Source: Spironucleus salmonicida (lineage: Eukaryota > Fornicata > Diplomonadida > Hexamitidae). From it: DNA of 64,000 bases. Positions 40,538 to 51,616 of this stretch are shown here, piece after piece; position 1 is the stretch's first letter; each line of letters begins with the position of its first letter. The notes beneath the pieces are model-generated. The model saw nothing but the letters and a program-made list of their open reading frames with translations, searched no databases and was not told the origin of the DNA. Position numbers and translations under genes: made by a program. The DNA lies in NCBI GenBank assembly GCA_000497125.2, contig CM035321.1:628001-692000 (forward strand), read 5' to 3'.

Positions 40538-42217
40538 TCAGAGGACGAGGCTTTGGTCAATGCTTCTGATTAAGTCCTTAATCTCATTCTTGTTGAGCTT
40601 ATCGTTAAACTTGCTAACACGCATTGGCGATTGGTTAACTTTTGATGACTGGGGATGAACAGGAACAGGAGCATAAGAATTATAGTTTTGCTGAGAATAC
40701 TGCTGTTATTGCTGCTGATATTATCCAGAATAGTTATTTTATGAAGATTGTATCTGAGCTTAAGGTTAGTACGATGATTATTGAGGGGCTTGATATCCAC
40801 CAAATTGATTGTTTCCAGCACCTTTAGACTGAATTAACTGTCTGACACCACTAGATGATTTTTCAAGTTCATTAACCTATTCAGCTAGTGCATCTTCTTG
40901 GTAAACTTTAGTTTCCAAAAAATTAACTCTTTAACTAGCTTTTCTCAAGCGATCTTACTTTTCCGATTCTAGTTGCATTTAAACTTGGCTTAGATTTTAT
41001 AATGTCTTGTAGTTATCTTATTTAACACCATTTAACTATTAGCTAAGTTAATTATTAGTGCTAGTCATATACTGGACTTATTATCCAAGGCCAGTTATTT
41101 TTTCAGTGCATTATTACAAGTTATTCATTTTAGCTTATAATTCTCCTTATAAATTGGCATTTTATTCAGTAAGTTGTGTCTATCTCAAAGTATTTTACTA
41201 GATTTGCTCATTCTTCATGGCAACTTCAGCCCGTAATGATCTTAATTAATCGTTTAACTACTGAACCTAAGAGTTAGATTATTGAAGTTGCTCATTTCTT
41301 TATTGCAATTCACCTGTCTTCTTATTAATCTATTCGTAAGCCTAATTTAATTATTCTTACTTCATCTAAGTCTCTTATTATCTTCTAGCGGACTAATCAG
41401 TTACTTATCTTAGTTGCTCATTCTTCGTCATCAGTTCAGCATTTAACTAACTGCACTGATCTGCTCTTCTGGTGCTATCCAATGTTATCTATGAAATCTA
41501 CTGATTTTTAGCATCAATTTCTTATTTGAATAATTTAATCTATTCATAGGCAGAGTTAAGTTATTCATTCTTCTGTTGTAAGTTATTGTTTAATTAAGAT
41601 ATTTATCTTTAAAAGTCTGCGTTTTCTCCCTAATGAACAGTTATTTATTATTCTTTCTTCTATAAATCTTAAGCGAGCCTTTGAATTTAACCATTTAATT
41701 ATTAAATCTAATCAAACGAAAACTTTACCTAGTCATTCAACTTTTTGTTGTCAGAATCTAGTTTAGTAATAGTATCATATCTAGAGGCAGATTCAATATT
41801 TAATTTTTAAATCTAATCATTTTTAGCTTAGAGTTACTAATAATAAGAGTTGAGTTATTCTTATTTAAGTTAATTATCTGTTTAGAGTTTATTTATTGTA
41901 TCCTGACGTGTAGAATTTTCTACATTAAGCTTGCGAACTTGTTCATATGTATTTTAGAGTTAGTCGTTCAATTATCTGTTTTATTCATAAGATTTAGCCA
42001 ATTATTATTCTAAAACCTATGATTTAGAAGAAGCTTAGTTAAGTTTAAGCTCTAAGTTAATAATTGCACGATCAGCCTCCATCTAAGTTCTCTGCATTTA
42101 TTCAGTGATAGCAGAAATCTTCTATTTTTACTAAGTTATTAACTATACAGATTCATGATCGATCAACTCCTAGCGGGCTTCAAGCTTTTCCACTTCTGGT
42201 TTATAGTTGGAGTACAT
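40538..42217 (-). CDS. Glutamine-rich coiled-coil protein, 559 aa
   Basis: Minus strand, ATG 42217 (MYSNYKPEVEKL) to TGA 40538, one frame of 560 codons containing about 80 TAA/TAG codons by hand count. With TAR as Gln, nearly the whole protein to about residue 460 is a long coiled coil with regular Leu/Asn/Gln/Glu heptads. It is followed by a Gln/Tyr/Ser/Pro-rich low-complexity region (QYQQQQQQYSQ) and a short charged C-terminal helix (NDKLNKNEIKDLIRSI). This suggests a structural, probably cytoskeletal or basal-body protein. With another code the gene could not exist. Confidence 0.88.
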
Positions 42218-42600
42218 TTTTAAAATTTGGAAAGGTAAAATTTTTAAAAGAATTTTATCTATTATTATATGATAAATCTACATATTTTAAATATATTAAA
42301 TAAATACACTTTAAAAATCTATATTTAGAATCTCAATAAGGACTTAGTTTTATAACGCTATCATCTGAATACTAACTTTTAAATTAATATTTATAATATT
42401 AATACATGCTAATACTTTTTCAATATATCATTATTCTATTCGAAATAATATGAGATTACCTCTGACCAAGATGATAATTGTTATACCACCTGACTTTAAT
42501 ATTAATCTCTAAGCATAGTTTCGGATCATATTACATATTTATACTATTAATTTCTCATATACATAATTTAATAGCCAATTTTAAATTTCACAACAAATAC
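42218..42600. other. AT-rich intergenic region
   Basis: AT-rich; a 33-codon open frame on the minus strand is too short to support. Confidence 0.45.
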
Positions 42601-42963
42601 TCATTTTTCAACTGTCGAGTATTGGATTAATGAAGTATCACCATACTAAAAAATAGTATTCCAGCTTCGATCTATATAATATCTTGTACTTAATTCAACA
42701 AATTCAAATGGCTAGGGATAATTTTGTTCCTATAATACATACTGATTTTAACTATTTTCATCGTACTCATCCCCAAAGTCATCCTCATCACCTATCGGGT
42801 AGTGAAAAGATCCAGCAAGCTTACCATCTTTGTGCTTTGAATAGTTGGCTTTAATCATAGCGATCTGCACGGACTACTTATCGACAATTTACTGCAATCT
42901 CGCGCATTCCTGCTTTGCGGCGCGAAACTTCTCTGCGAGCATTTGGTTTTTTATATCATTCAT
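42601..42963 (-). CDS. Member of the RYYI protein family, 120 aa
   Basis: Minus strand, ATG 42963 (MNDIKNQMLAEKF) to TGA 42601. A basic helical N-terminus with AAKQECARLQ is followed by an acidic stretch (GDEDDFGDEYDE) and the C-terminal domain PFEFVELSTRYYI, with W-N-T-I-F and GDTSLI. This matches the C-terminus of the protein at 22843-23187 residue for residue at most aromatic positions. The gene lies directly downstream of NSUN2 (53 bp), same strand. The function is unknown. Confidence 0.78.
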
Positions 42964-43015
42964 TATTTTCTATATTCTACCATATAATAACATATAATAT
43001 CAAAAATTGATTTCC

Positions 43016-44932
43016 TCATTCCTCGTCTTTCTTCCCATTCAAATTCGCTTCTCCTTCACCCTTGCCCCTCACCTGCTTCCTCTTCTCCTTGTGCGCCTCC
43101 TTTCTGCGCATGTGGCCACTGACCAGAATTTCGGTTATCATGACCCCGCTAAGCAGGCAGTTGAGCGCGTGCCTGCCCTTCTTCTTCATGTGAATTCCGA
43201 TGGAGTTCCCGCCCAGCCAGCCGGAAATGCAGAACTCGTTCAGGAACTCGCAGTTTGCGCTGTCGCTCACCTGGATCAGCACCTGGCCGACCACGTTCAG
43301 CCCCCTGGCATGCTGCTCGAATTCAGCGTCCTCTAATTAGTCGAAAGTGAGCGATTCTGGCGCGTCCCCGACCTGCTCGATGAGCCCCTGCGTCAGGACC
43401 TTCAGAAAGCTCGCATACTTCATTTTCACGACCCGATTCGTGTGGTTCAGCAGAAAGTTCACATTCGACTCAATTCGGTAAATGACGTTCCTGTCCACCC
43501 CGCTCTGCTTGTTAAAGGCTCCGCAGCCCATTTGCACGATGTGATATAACTGATTGCTCCCTTCCACTTCGAAAATCGAATTTACGTGCTTATTAATGAG
43601 GTAAATTCGCGACGGCTCAACGCCGAAACTGCGCCGATTTGCGAGGTTTCCGACCACTTCTTCCACGTCGTTTTCCTCGAAAAATCGGCTAAAACCGAAC
43701 TGTTTTTTGATCTCCGCCCTCGCATTTTCGTCCTAAAAACGCTCAAAAGGGTGCAAAGGCATCGACCTTTGCTGGTCCGCAACGAACGTTTCTGATAGAT
43801 TTTTCAACTGATATAACGCGACTTTCGCGCTCAATTCATCGCTTTCTGGCCCTTCCAATTCCGCAAATTTCTCGAAAATTGCGACGTAAAAACCGCCGGA
43901 ATTCGTCTTCCAGGGGTAGAATCGCGAGGTCTGCATGAGCTGATTTTTGACCGATTCCGACGTCGGCGCGTAAAATGACGGCAGGAGATTCTGGTCGATT
44001 TTCAGGTCCTCGTCGAGGACTTTCCAGGCCGAAAAGCCCGCGGACGCGAATTTCGTGGCGTTCGGAACGACTCTGACGCTGGAGCCGAAGGACTGCAAAA
44101 TCGCAGAGACCACAGCCTCGTTTTCCAGCGGGTTCATGGAGCAGGTCGAATAGACCAGTTTCCCGCCTACTTTAAGGAGCTGCAGACCGCGCGTCAGGAT
44201 CTGCTTCTGGAGCGGGTGCAGGCCCTGGCCGTGCTTGACTTTGAAGGTTCTCCAGACGTCTGGGGCCTTCCTGAGCGTTCCGTCGCCAGAACAGGGCACG
44301 TCGGCGAGCACTTTGTCGAATTTGAAAGGGAAATCTGGCAGTCTGGATGCGTCAAGATTCGTGATTAGCAGATGGGGCGTTGGTTGGTCGATTAGGTTGT
44401 GCATTAAGGTGTGCGTGCGCTTCAAATCGGCGTCATTTGCAACAACTAGGCCTGTGGGACCGGTCGATTGGACAAGTTATTGGGTTTTCTGGCCGGGAGC
44501 AGCGCACATGTCGAGTACGCGGTCTCCTGGTTGGACGTCTAGGAAGCAGGGTGGGAGCATAGAGACGAACTCTTGACGCGTGACCAGGCTTGACTCGTTG
44601 AGTGCTACGAGCGTCTTGTGGACGTTGTTGAGAGCTTCGTTTGAGCGCAGTTCGCGTCTCGAAATATCGATCTGGTACGCGAAGGGAGGCATATCGAGCT
44701 TTTCAAGCGTGGTTGCAGCGAACAGGGGCTCCATGAGCTCAGAAAAACGCTGCTAGTAGAGGACCGAGCGGAACTGTTTCTAGATGCGGAAAACTGCTGG
44801 CAGTTCCTTTGAAAAATCCTCGAAAAAGTGGGAAAAATCAGCTTCTGGAAGTATCTGCTGATAGTAATTGTAAATTTTCGTATCCGTCGCGAGGATTTGG
44901 GACGATTTTGGGTTATTATTAGGAATTGACAT
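43016..44932 (-). CDS. NSUN2: NSUN2/Trm4-type tRNA m5C methyltransferase, 638 aa
   Basis: Minus strand, ATG 44932 to TGA 43016. It is a SAM-dependent RNA cytosine-C5 methyltransferase of the NOL1/NOP2/Sun family, with the SAM motif VLDMCAAPGQKT, motif VI DVPCSGDGTL (Cys 214) and motif IV STCSMNP (catalytic Cys 264). The DGTLRKAPDVW extension and overall length fit NSUN2/Trm4, which methylates several tRNA cytosines. The last 30 residues are Lys/Glu-rich (KKEAHKEKRKQ-like), as expected for an RNA-binding or nuclear tail. Several TAG/TAA codons split it in the standard code. A decayed copy of its 3' part lies at 23.3-23.6 kb. Confidence 0.93.
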
Positions 44933-45393
44933 TATAAGGAGCGGAAAGGAAAAAATTAATATACAACTTATATAATAAATTATCTAGATTTTTAAAAAAA
45001 TGTAAATGGTAAATTGCAATATACTATATTGATATTAAATTTAATATCATAATATTTTAGTTTATTCATATAGTAATATAAACAGTGGGATGTTAAATAC
45101 TATAAATTAAAATAGATGCTAATTTACAGCTAGATGTAACTATAAATTACGTATAGATAATGGTCTTGCTGTAATTATAGTATAATTAAATGAATATTTA
45201 CATGTAAATTATGCCTGTTATTTCAGGGATAAAATAAGTATTTGAATTTTTAAAATCAAAATATAGCTTAAAATAGAACTAAAAACTAGCCTATTTTATT
45301 TTGCAAATATATATAAAACTTGTTATCTCAAAAATTATCAATTCATAGCTTTATGAGAAATAATAACTTCAGACAAGTACTATTTCATCAGAA
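44933..45393. other. AT-rich intergenic region
   Basis: AT-rich upstream region of NSUN2; no other feature supported. Confidence 0.45.
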
Positions 45394-45672
45394 TCATACA
45401 AACTTGTCTAATTCTGATAAATTAAGTATACTACTATTTTCAGAGTCTCTAAATAATGCGACGCTTTATGCTTAATACCGGCTAGTGTTCTCATACAAAA
45501 GATCTTCTTTATATTTACCGCCAAATTCAAAACTTCCACTAGCTAATGCGTGGATTGTGCTGTAAGAAGTTGTATTCCACTTAGTATTCTTTAATATAGT
45601 CTTCTTATTCTGTAAAGGTGTCAGTAGATTCACCTAGTTGAGTTATTTTTCTTTTTTTCTAATTGGTTTCAT
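45394..45672 (-). CDS. Small protein of a two-member family, 92 aa
   Basis: Minus strand, ATG 45672 (MKPIRKKEKQ) to TGA 45394, with several TAR codons. It shares its layout and the HALASGSFEF segment with the 90-aa protein at 39184-39456 (HTLASSSLEF). The N-terminus is basic, the C-terminus acidic and Ser-rich. The function is unknown. Confidence 0.7.
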
Positions 45673-46371
45673 TATATAAATTAAAAACTATATATACTTA
45701 TATAAATTATATTTTTTTATATAGAAAAATCTATTTTATTACTAAATATATAAATTAAATTAATATATTATATAAATATTTCCTTTATTTTATATTTAGT
45801 TGTAATAAAATAAACAAAAATGAAATGAGATTTATATAACTTTGGGTATTTTTTATGGTAACATGGTTATTGAGTATTAAAATAAATAATACATATTTAT
45901 AGATAATATTTTGCAATAAATTAAGAAAATGACTATCTAACTTTACGAACTAAATACATTTAATAATACAAATTTATATATAAATTTCGTGAAAATGCAA
46001 GTAAATTATATTTTATAAATAAAATTATTATGAGTTATTAAACAGGTCAATCTATTTTTAAATAAATATATTTTATTAAAAACTTTACATGATTTATTGA
46101 TCCGTAATTTATTTTATGTAATGCCGTTAATGTTTAACTATGATGGTTAAATAACCTAAGGTATTAAATAAGGTATCAAAATTAAATTAATTTCACCACA
46201 TTATGATTTTAATAGGAATGTGAGCACCTTTGAAACTGTGATGCTAGTTATATTCAGCAATAAGAGAACTTTAACTTATGATTTAGCATATAAATGAATC
46301 AATTGCAATAATTCAAAATGCTAATAGAAATCTAATTTTATACATTATTATTTGTATATAATATTGTATAA
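45673..46371. other. AT-rich intergenic region
   Basis: AT-rich; I see no gene or repeat. Confidence 0.45.
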
Positions 46372-46653
46372 TCATTTTTTCAAAGCATATGATATGTCTC
46401 CAAATGTATTCTTTCGCTTAGGATTCATGAGCCTGTCTAGATTATGAACATATTCTACCTCATGTTATAAATTACCGTTATTCTCAGTGTACTTCAAACC
46501 TTCCAAAATCACCTATGACCTATCCGAGAACATTACTTTTTTCTGTTCTGGAATAGTTACACCTTGCAAGCTTTACGTTATGTCAAGCTCAGGAGGCAGC
46601 GAACCAGAATAAATAGTTCTAACCTGTTTGCTATGCTTCAAGATAGCTCGCAT
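46372..46653 (-). CDS. Hypothetical protein, 93 aa
   Basis: Minus strand, ATG 46653 (MRAILKHSKQVRTIY) to TGA 46372, with three TAR codons. The residue mix is natural (SLPPELDIT, MFSDRSQVILEG) and the C-terminus is basic (NPKRKNTFGD). No family is recognised. It starts about 33 bp downstream of the tRNA 3' end on the same strand. Confidence 0.7.
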
Positions 46654-46685
46654 TATAATCCAAAAATGTGAGATGCGTAAATTAC

Positions 46686-46690
46686 AAAAA
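46686..46690 (-). terminator. Pol III T-run after the tRNA
   Basis: TTTTT directly follows the tRNA 3' end on the minus strand, the usual RNA polymerase III termination signal. Confidence 0.8.
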
Positions 46691-46762
46691 AGCTCCTACC
46701 CAGATTCGAACTGGGGTCAAAAGATCTAGAGTCTACTGTGCTAACCGCTACACCATAGGAGC
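46691..46762 (-). tRNA. tRNA-Gln with anticodon CUA (reads UAG)
   Basis: A 72-nt tRNA. The acceptor stem GCTCCTA pairs with TAGGAGC and the discriminator is T. The D arm contains TGGTGTAGCGG (box A), the anticodon loop is CTCTAGA giving CUA, and the T arm CCCAG-TTCGAAT-CTGGG is perfect (box B). The D arm, U73 and GACT-loop context closely follow eukaryotic tRNA-Gln(UUG/CUG). The lower anticodon stem has a G-U and a U-U pair, which is unusual. A tRNA-Gln that reads UAG is what the reassigned code requires; a partner with UUA for UAA would be expected elsewhere. The gene seems intronless. Confidence 0.9.
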
Positions 46763-46775
46763 TGATATTTCTTAT

Positions 46776-46786
46776 TATACTATATA
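46776..46786 (-). promoter_or_regulatory. TATATAGTATA element upstream of the tRNA
   Basis: Exact TATATAGTATA on the tRNA strand, 13 bp upstream of the tRNA 5' end. The same 11-mer precedes protein-coding genes, so the element may be shared between polymerases. Confidence 0.5.
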
Positions 46787-46867
46787 ATAAATTAATTTTC
46801 ATTTCGCAATAACTTACATGTATAACTTAGGATTATTTTCAACAAATGATGTATTTTTAACTTAAAA

Positions 46868-47317
46868 ATGCTCGCCCTCCTAGCCTGCACCAAAATCAAC
46901 TACAAACTTACACCGACTTTGCTGAGACTCACGCTATCAAATGTGGAGTGCGGTTTTCCCTACAACGCACTCGGATCGATATAGCTCTTTTACGATAAAA
47001 ACGAGATGTTCCACCAGGGTTTCATCGTCCAGGACAGTAACGTCCTGGAGTTCGTCTGTGATACCGCCGAATGCCAGGAAATTTTCGATGAATTCTACAA
47101 CAAATCATCGACTTTGGAGATAATTTTGGATATCGCCGGTACGATACAAGAACAGCAGCTGAGTCTCAACGACCACACTAACTTCATGTTCGACGTTATG
47201 GTCGCATCTGTGGCATTCCTGTCTATTTTTACACTCCTGATGGTAGTTTTGGGAGTGGTGTACTGTATGGAAAAGAAGAAGAAACTCAGGTACGGGTATA
47301 GGGAGATCCGGGGGTGA
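46868..47317 (+). CDS. Small single-pass membrane protein of a new family, 149 aa
   Basis: ATG 46868 (MLALLACTKINYKL) to TGA 47315, with one TAG. A hydrophobic N-terminus, a middle domain with CDTAEC, one membrane segment (about residues 109-133, VASVAFLSIFTLLMVVLGVVY) and the tail MEKKKKLRYGYREIRG. It is the paralogue of the 146-aa protein at 8333-8773; the similarity covers the whole length, strongest at LACT, the D-K/N-E turn before the FI(V/M)Q strand, and the cysteine pair. The tyrosines in both tails could be sorting signals. The function is unknown. Confidence 0.75.
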
Positions 47318-48786
47318 ATTTGGTATTTTTGTATAAAATTGAAGTTTGATGTATATTATTATTATATACATATGAATGCAAATATGAAATGAAACAAAAT
47401 GTGTTTCAAGTAAACATGTTGCCTGGTGTGAGATTTACTGAGTTTCGAGCTAAAAACTTTAAATTCATACTTTTAATGCTTTAGGACTGGTTACAATTGC
47501 AGTATTGATTACCTACTTAGGTAGAATTATAAATTGTAATGTATGATTAGGGTGCTAATAGGTAGCGAATATGCGGATTGTAAATGCTTATCAACTAATT
47601 TTTAAGTTAGCCATTAGCTTAGAATAATTTGGCAACGGTTTTTTAAATTAATCTAAGCTAGTAATTGAGGAAGGACAACTATCTATATTAGCTTTATAAA
47701 ATTAGTAGAAGTTAACTAATAAAGATAATATAACTCTGTAGAGAAGTAAGTTGAATAGGTTGGTTTTCATCTCAATTAATGTCTATTCTATTAAGCAAAA
47801 TTTTCTATGCTAAATATTAATTTTGACCTATAATATAATATAATATAATATAATCTTGGTTAATCTTTTCTGATTAGCTAAAATCAAGGATACATATATG
47901 TTACCAATTACTTTAAAAATAGTAGCAACGAATAAATATTTGAAAACAAAGCTAACTATGTTTGTGTACAAGAAAATATATTGAATATAACAAATTGTAG
48001 TGATTATTGTTTAATTAATTGCTAAAATTTCACTATTATTTCAACTTATAAAACATATTTATGCTATTTATAATAAATAGATCGTTTGGGAATCAAATAG
48101 CATGATAATTATAATTAACATCAAATTTTGATTATCTATATTATAATATAATTTGATAGGCTCTAAATATACTTTCTCAACTTTAAATTAAGTCAATATT
48201 ATCATATTTAGATTTATTACCATATTTTTAAAATAATAAAGTATTTTATATTTAATTTATTTAGTAAATTAAATACGGTAGGATACACAATGAAATACTA
48301 TTAGGACATATATTGGGATATTAATTGATATCATTTTGTTTCAAAAAAATCCCGATTATTATGTAATAAATATATTATCACCAATAGTAATCTATAATAA
48401 TACAATTTCGGTTCCAAATAAGATTTAGTAACTTATAATAATAGTTATTCTATGTCACTCAAGAAATTTTTTTCTACTATACAATAAATTATTTATATGT
48501 ATGTATATTTTTATATAATATCTAATTGATATTCAACACAATACACATATTACATTTCTTTGGGTGTAAATATTTATATTTTAATATATATTTTTCAAAT
48601 TCTAAGTAATAAAATAAATATGTAATATGTATTATTATATTTTTATTATATTTTAGAATCTTTTAAGGTATCAAAATCTTTGTCGTATCTCCTTATTATG
48701 CCTTAATATATAAAAATAATGTGTAGTTTTTATTGCATTTATAAAATAGAGAATAAAACCCTTACTATATTTTGGGAAATTTGTAA
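47318..48786. other. AT-rich region with competing frames and a pentamer run
   Basis: Around 47440-47800 three overlapping frames look partly coding (plus MYDQGANRQR and MIRVLIGSEYADC; minus MKTNLFNLLLYRV). I cannot choose between them. A short perfect TAATA repeat lies at about 47831-47854. The rest is AT-rich. Confidence 0.4.
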
Positions 48787-49044
48787 ATGAACAAATATCA
48801 TAAATGGAGCAACAATGAAGTTAATGAACTGATGTCTGCTGTACACTAAGCAACAGGTGTAAATGGTAGAATAAGTTGGAAACAAGTAGCAGAATGTGTT
48901 AAATACGGAAGCGAGTGTTAACTAAAGAGACAATATAACAATATAAAATGTAGAGGTAAAGGCGTGTTGTAAAACTCCGCAATATTCAAAAGAGAAGAAA
49001 ATATTATCATTAACTAGATCATCAGCATAATGAGCACTATGTGA
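48787..49044 (+). CDS. Small Myb/SANT-like domain protein, 85 aa
   Basis: ATG 48787 (MNKYHKWSNNEV) to TGA 49042. A single Myb-like repeat: Trp 7, second Trp in NGRISWKQVAECV, and a third helix CQLKRQYNNIKC; then a basic stretch RGKGV. Equal in length and clearly paralogous to 21731-21988. Three TAR codons fall at Gln positions. It probably binds DNA; short Myb-like proteins are likely regulators in diplomonads, but the target is unknown. Confidence 0.8.
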
Positions 49045-50204
49045 GATATATAAATTTTCATAAAACTAATTAAAAATTAAAATTTTCAAAGTATTGCAAT
49101 GCAATCATAAAAATTATCTCTATAGTTAATTTTACTAATTTTATGGTTTATGCATTACCCATTAATATAATAATTTAGACTATATAATAAAATTATAGCA
49201 TTGGTCAGTGATTTATAAATATATAGCAAATATTTATCATTTTATCGACTAATACTTATACTTAATAAATTTGATGTTAATATTTTGTATAAAATATTAT
49301 GTATATATAATTATTTTATAAACCATAGCTTCTTTCATAAATATTAATATAATTTTAAATTGATTTGTATATACGTCTGTAGAAATATTAGGATCCATTT
49401 ATGTAGTAAAATACATTAAATAGATTATGGTTATTGGAGAGATTCTAAGGATAAGCAAAACTAATAAAAATAAGTATTAATTTAATACTCATATCCTTAT
49501 ATAAATTATTTTATTAACACAAAACAACAGTAATACCGCCAATTAATAGAAACTATTAATGTTACTTTAATTTTATCATTAAACTATTATAAGTTTTTCC
49601 ATAATTATAAAAAATATTATGATTATTATAGATTTAAATTTGTTAAATTATTCAATATATAACGATAGTTATATAATATCAATTTAGTTTATAAAATATT
49701 ATTTATTATCTTAATCATGTAATTATATCTGAGAAAGTGTAAATAATTATATCATTTTGTTGGTTATGATGTTATTTCTAAATTTTAAATCCAAGTATCA
49801 TGAAATATAAATTAGCATGTTGCACCTATATTATATACTGGATAGAATAAATTATATTATTTGATTTAATAATAATCTAAATATAAAGTAGGAATAAAAT
49901 TAGTTTGATATTTACTAGAGTTGTGGTAATGCAATAAATTGAATGTTAGGCAGTAATATATTCTTTGTTATAGTATCTCGAGATTTTTGTAATATGTTTA
50001 GTAATATAAACACATTTTGCGATGTTCATTAATCAAATGTGTAAATTTTACAGGATTGAACAGCAACTCTTACTTTTAATTAGAGATAGTTGAAATAAGT
50101 GATAGGTTAATATTTTACTGTAAATGTTATTAGACAATTAAAATAGTATGTTACTGTCAGCTTTGCTGATTTTAAAATCGTATCCGCACATATTTAGTAC
50201 AATT
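49045..50204. other. AT-rich intergenic region
   Basis: AT-rich, with no supported feature before the conserved CRMP upstream region begins. Confidence 0.45.
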
Positions 50205-50587
50205 ATAGCACGGTGAAATTATACTCTACTGTACCGATATTTAATACAATAAGAAACAGAAACTCTTGTTAATTAGTAATTTAGATATACCTAACTCGAT
50301 AGCGAGTAAAAATAAGTTTTGGTAGAATGAGCAAGGTATGCCTCCTGGCGCATTTCGCTCCGAACACCAAAATATCGTATGACAAAAACAGTTTCAATAA
50401 ATACTGATAATATAACATTTAGTGAGGTAAAGAAATCTTTCCTTTTTTTAATATTTGTATATTACAATATTGCGGAAATTATTAGCCATTCCGATCTTTG
50501 AACCTGTACCACTAACTCAGTATATCCTCGATATTGGAGTGGTTGCTAAATTTGGCTTCTAAAGATCCGAATTCACGCTCCCTCAAA
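50205..50587 (+). promoter_or_regulatory. Conserved upstream region of CRMP-C
   Basis: Reverse complement of 25484-25865, upstream of CRMP-B. It shares the GC-richer core near 50334-50370 and ends abruptly at about 50205. A likely promoter or control region duplicated together with the gene. Confidence 0.5.
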
Positions 50588-51616
50588 ATGGCTGATACTT
50601 GTACAACTGCATTAGCTTGCCCTGCCGGATTTGTATGCCCTACCGAGGCGACCGCTGCTGCTCAGAACTGCCTCAAGTGCACCGTTGCGGATTGCATTAC
50701 CTGCGCACCCGCCACGCTTGGAACCTGCACAGCCTGCAAGCCCAGCTTCATTCTTGAGGCTAATGCCTGCACTGCATGCTCCGCAGGTTGTAAAACCTGT
50801 ACTGCGGCTGATACGTGTACAGTTTGCAACGACGGCTTTATGCTTAGCGCCAACACGTGCACTGCCTGTCCTGAAAACTGCACTACCTGCTCTGCTGCTG
50901 ACACATGCACGAAATGCAATGCCGACTTTTTCTTAAAGAGCGCGAAATGTGATAAGAATGAGTGCGATGAAAAGACTCCATGCACTGGGGCTAAGTTTTG
51001 CGAGATTCTCCCAACCGGCAACAAATGCTAAAACTGCGATACCAAGTGTTCGACCTGCACCAGCTTGGCGAAATGCACTACGTGCGCAGTTGGTAACGAG
51101 ATGTCAACCGACTAGATCTGTATGGCTGCGTGCGCCGGATTGAAAGTAAACTAGGCGTGTGTAAATGATGCTGCAGTTGAATGTGGAAATACTGCTCAGA
51201 CGACCGCGTGTAGCTGTGGAGCCACTAGTAAGAGCTGCCGTACCTGCACTGCCCCACCCGTTCCTACCCCAGACGCCAACAAATGTACAGATAAACTGTG
51301 CACCTGTGTGGCTGGAACCCCTGCAACCTGTACTGGCTGCATTAATCCTAAAGATTATGAATTTTCTGCTGCTGCCTGTAAACCTAAGGATCCCACCACC
51401 TGCGGCACCTGCCTGCCAGGCTACGTCCTCAAGGAGGCCAAGTGTGAGGAGTGCGCCGCCGGCTTCGACAAGGTCGGCGAGTTCTGCTTCCAGACAGTTA
51501 CAGCTAATAAGCTCTCTGGGGGTGCCATCGCCGGCATCGTAATCGCAGTCTTGGTGGTCGTCGGCGGTGTAGGCGGTGGCCTCGCCTATTATTTCGTAAA
51601 GAAAGCGAAGAAGTGA
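50588..51616 (+). CDS. Cysteine-rich membrane protein CRMP-C, 342 aa, mosaic
   Basis: ATG 50588 (MADTC) to TGA 51614 with TAA at 51029 and TAG at 51113 and 51152 as Gln. CxxC ectodomain, [10 protein letters not shown] membrane end, tail VKKAKK. The first 800 bp and the immediate upstream region follow CRMP-B. A 100-bp block (51393-51492) is identical to CRMP-A (3301-3400) except for one base, and is sharply GC-richer than its surroundings. In CRMP-B this block is clearly diverged. The gene is thus a mosaic, best explained by gene conversion from CRMP-A. Confidence 0.9.

Noticed and set aside
47440-47800. Three competing short frames
   Set aside because: No frame is clearly better than the others.
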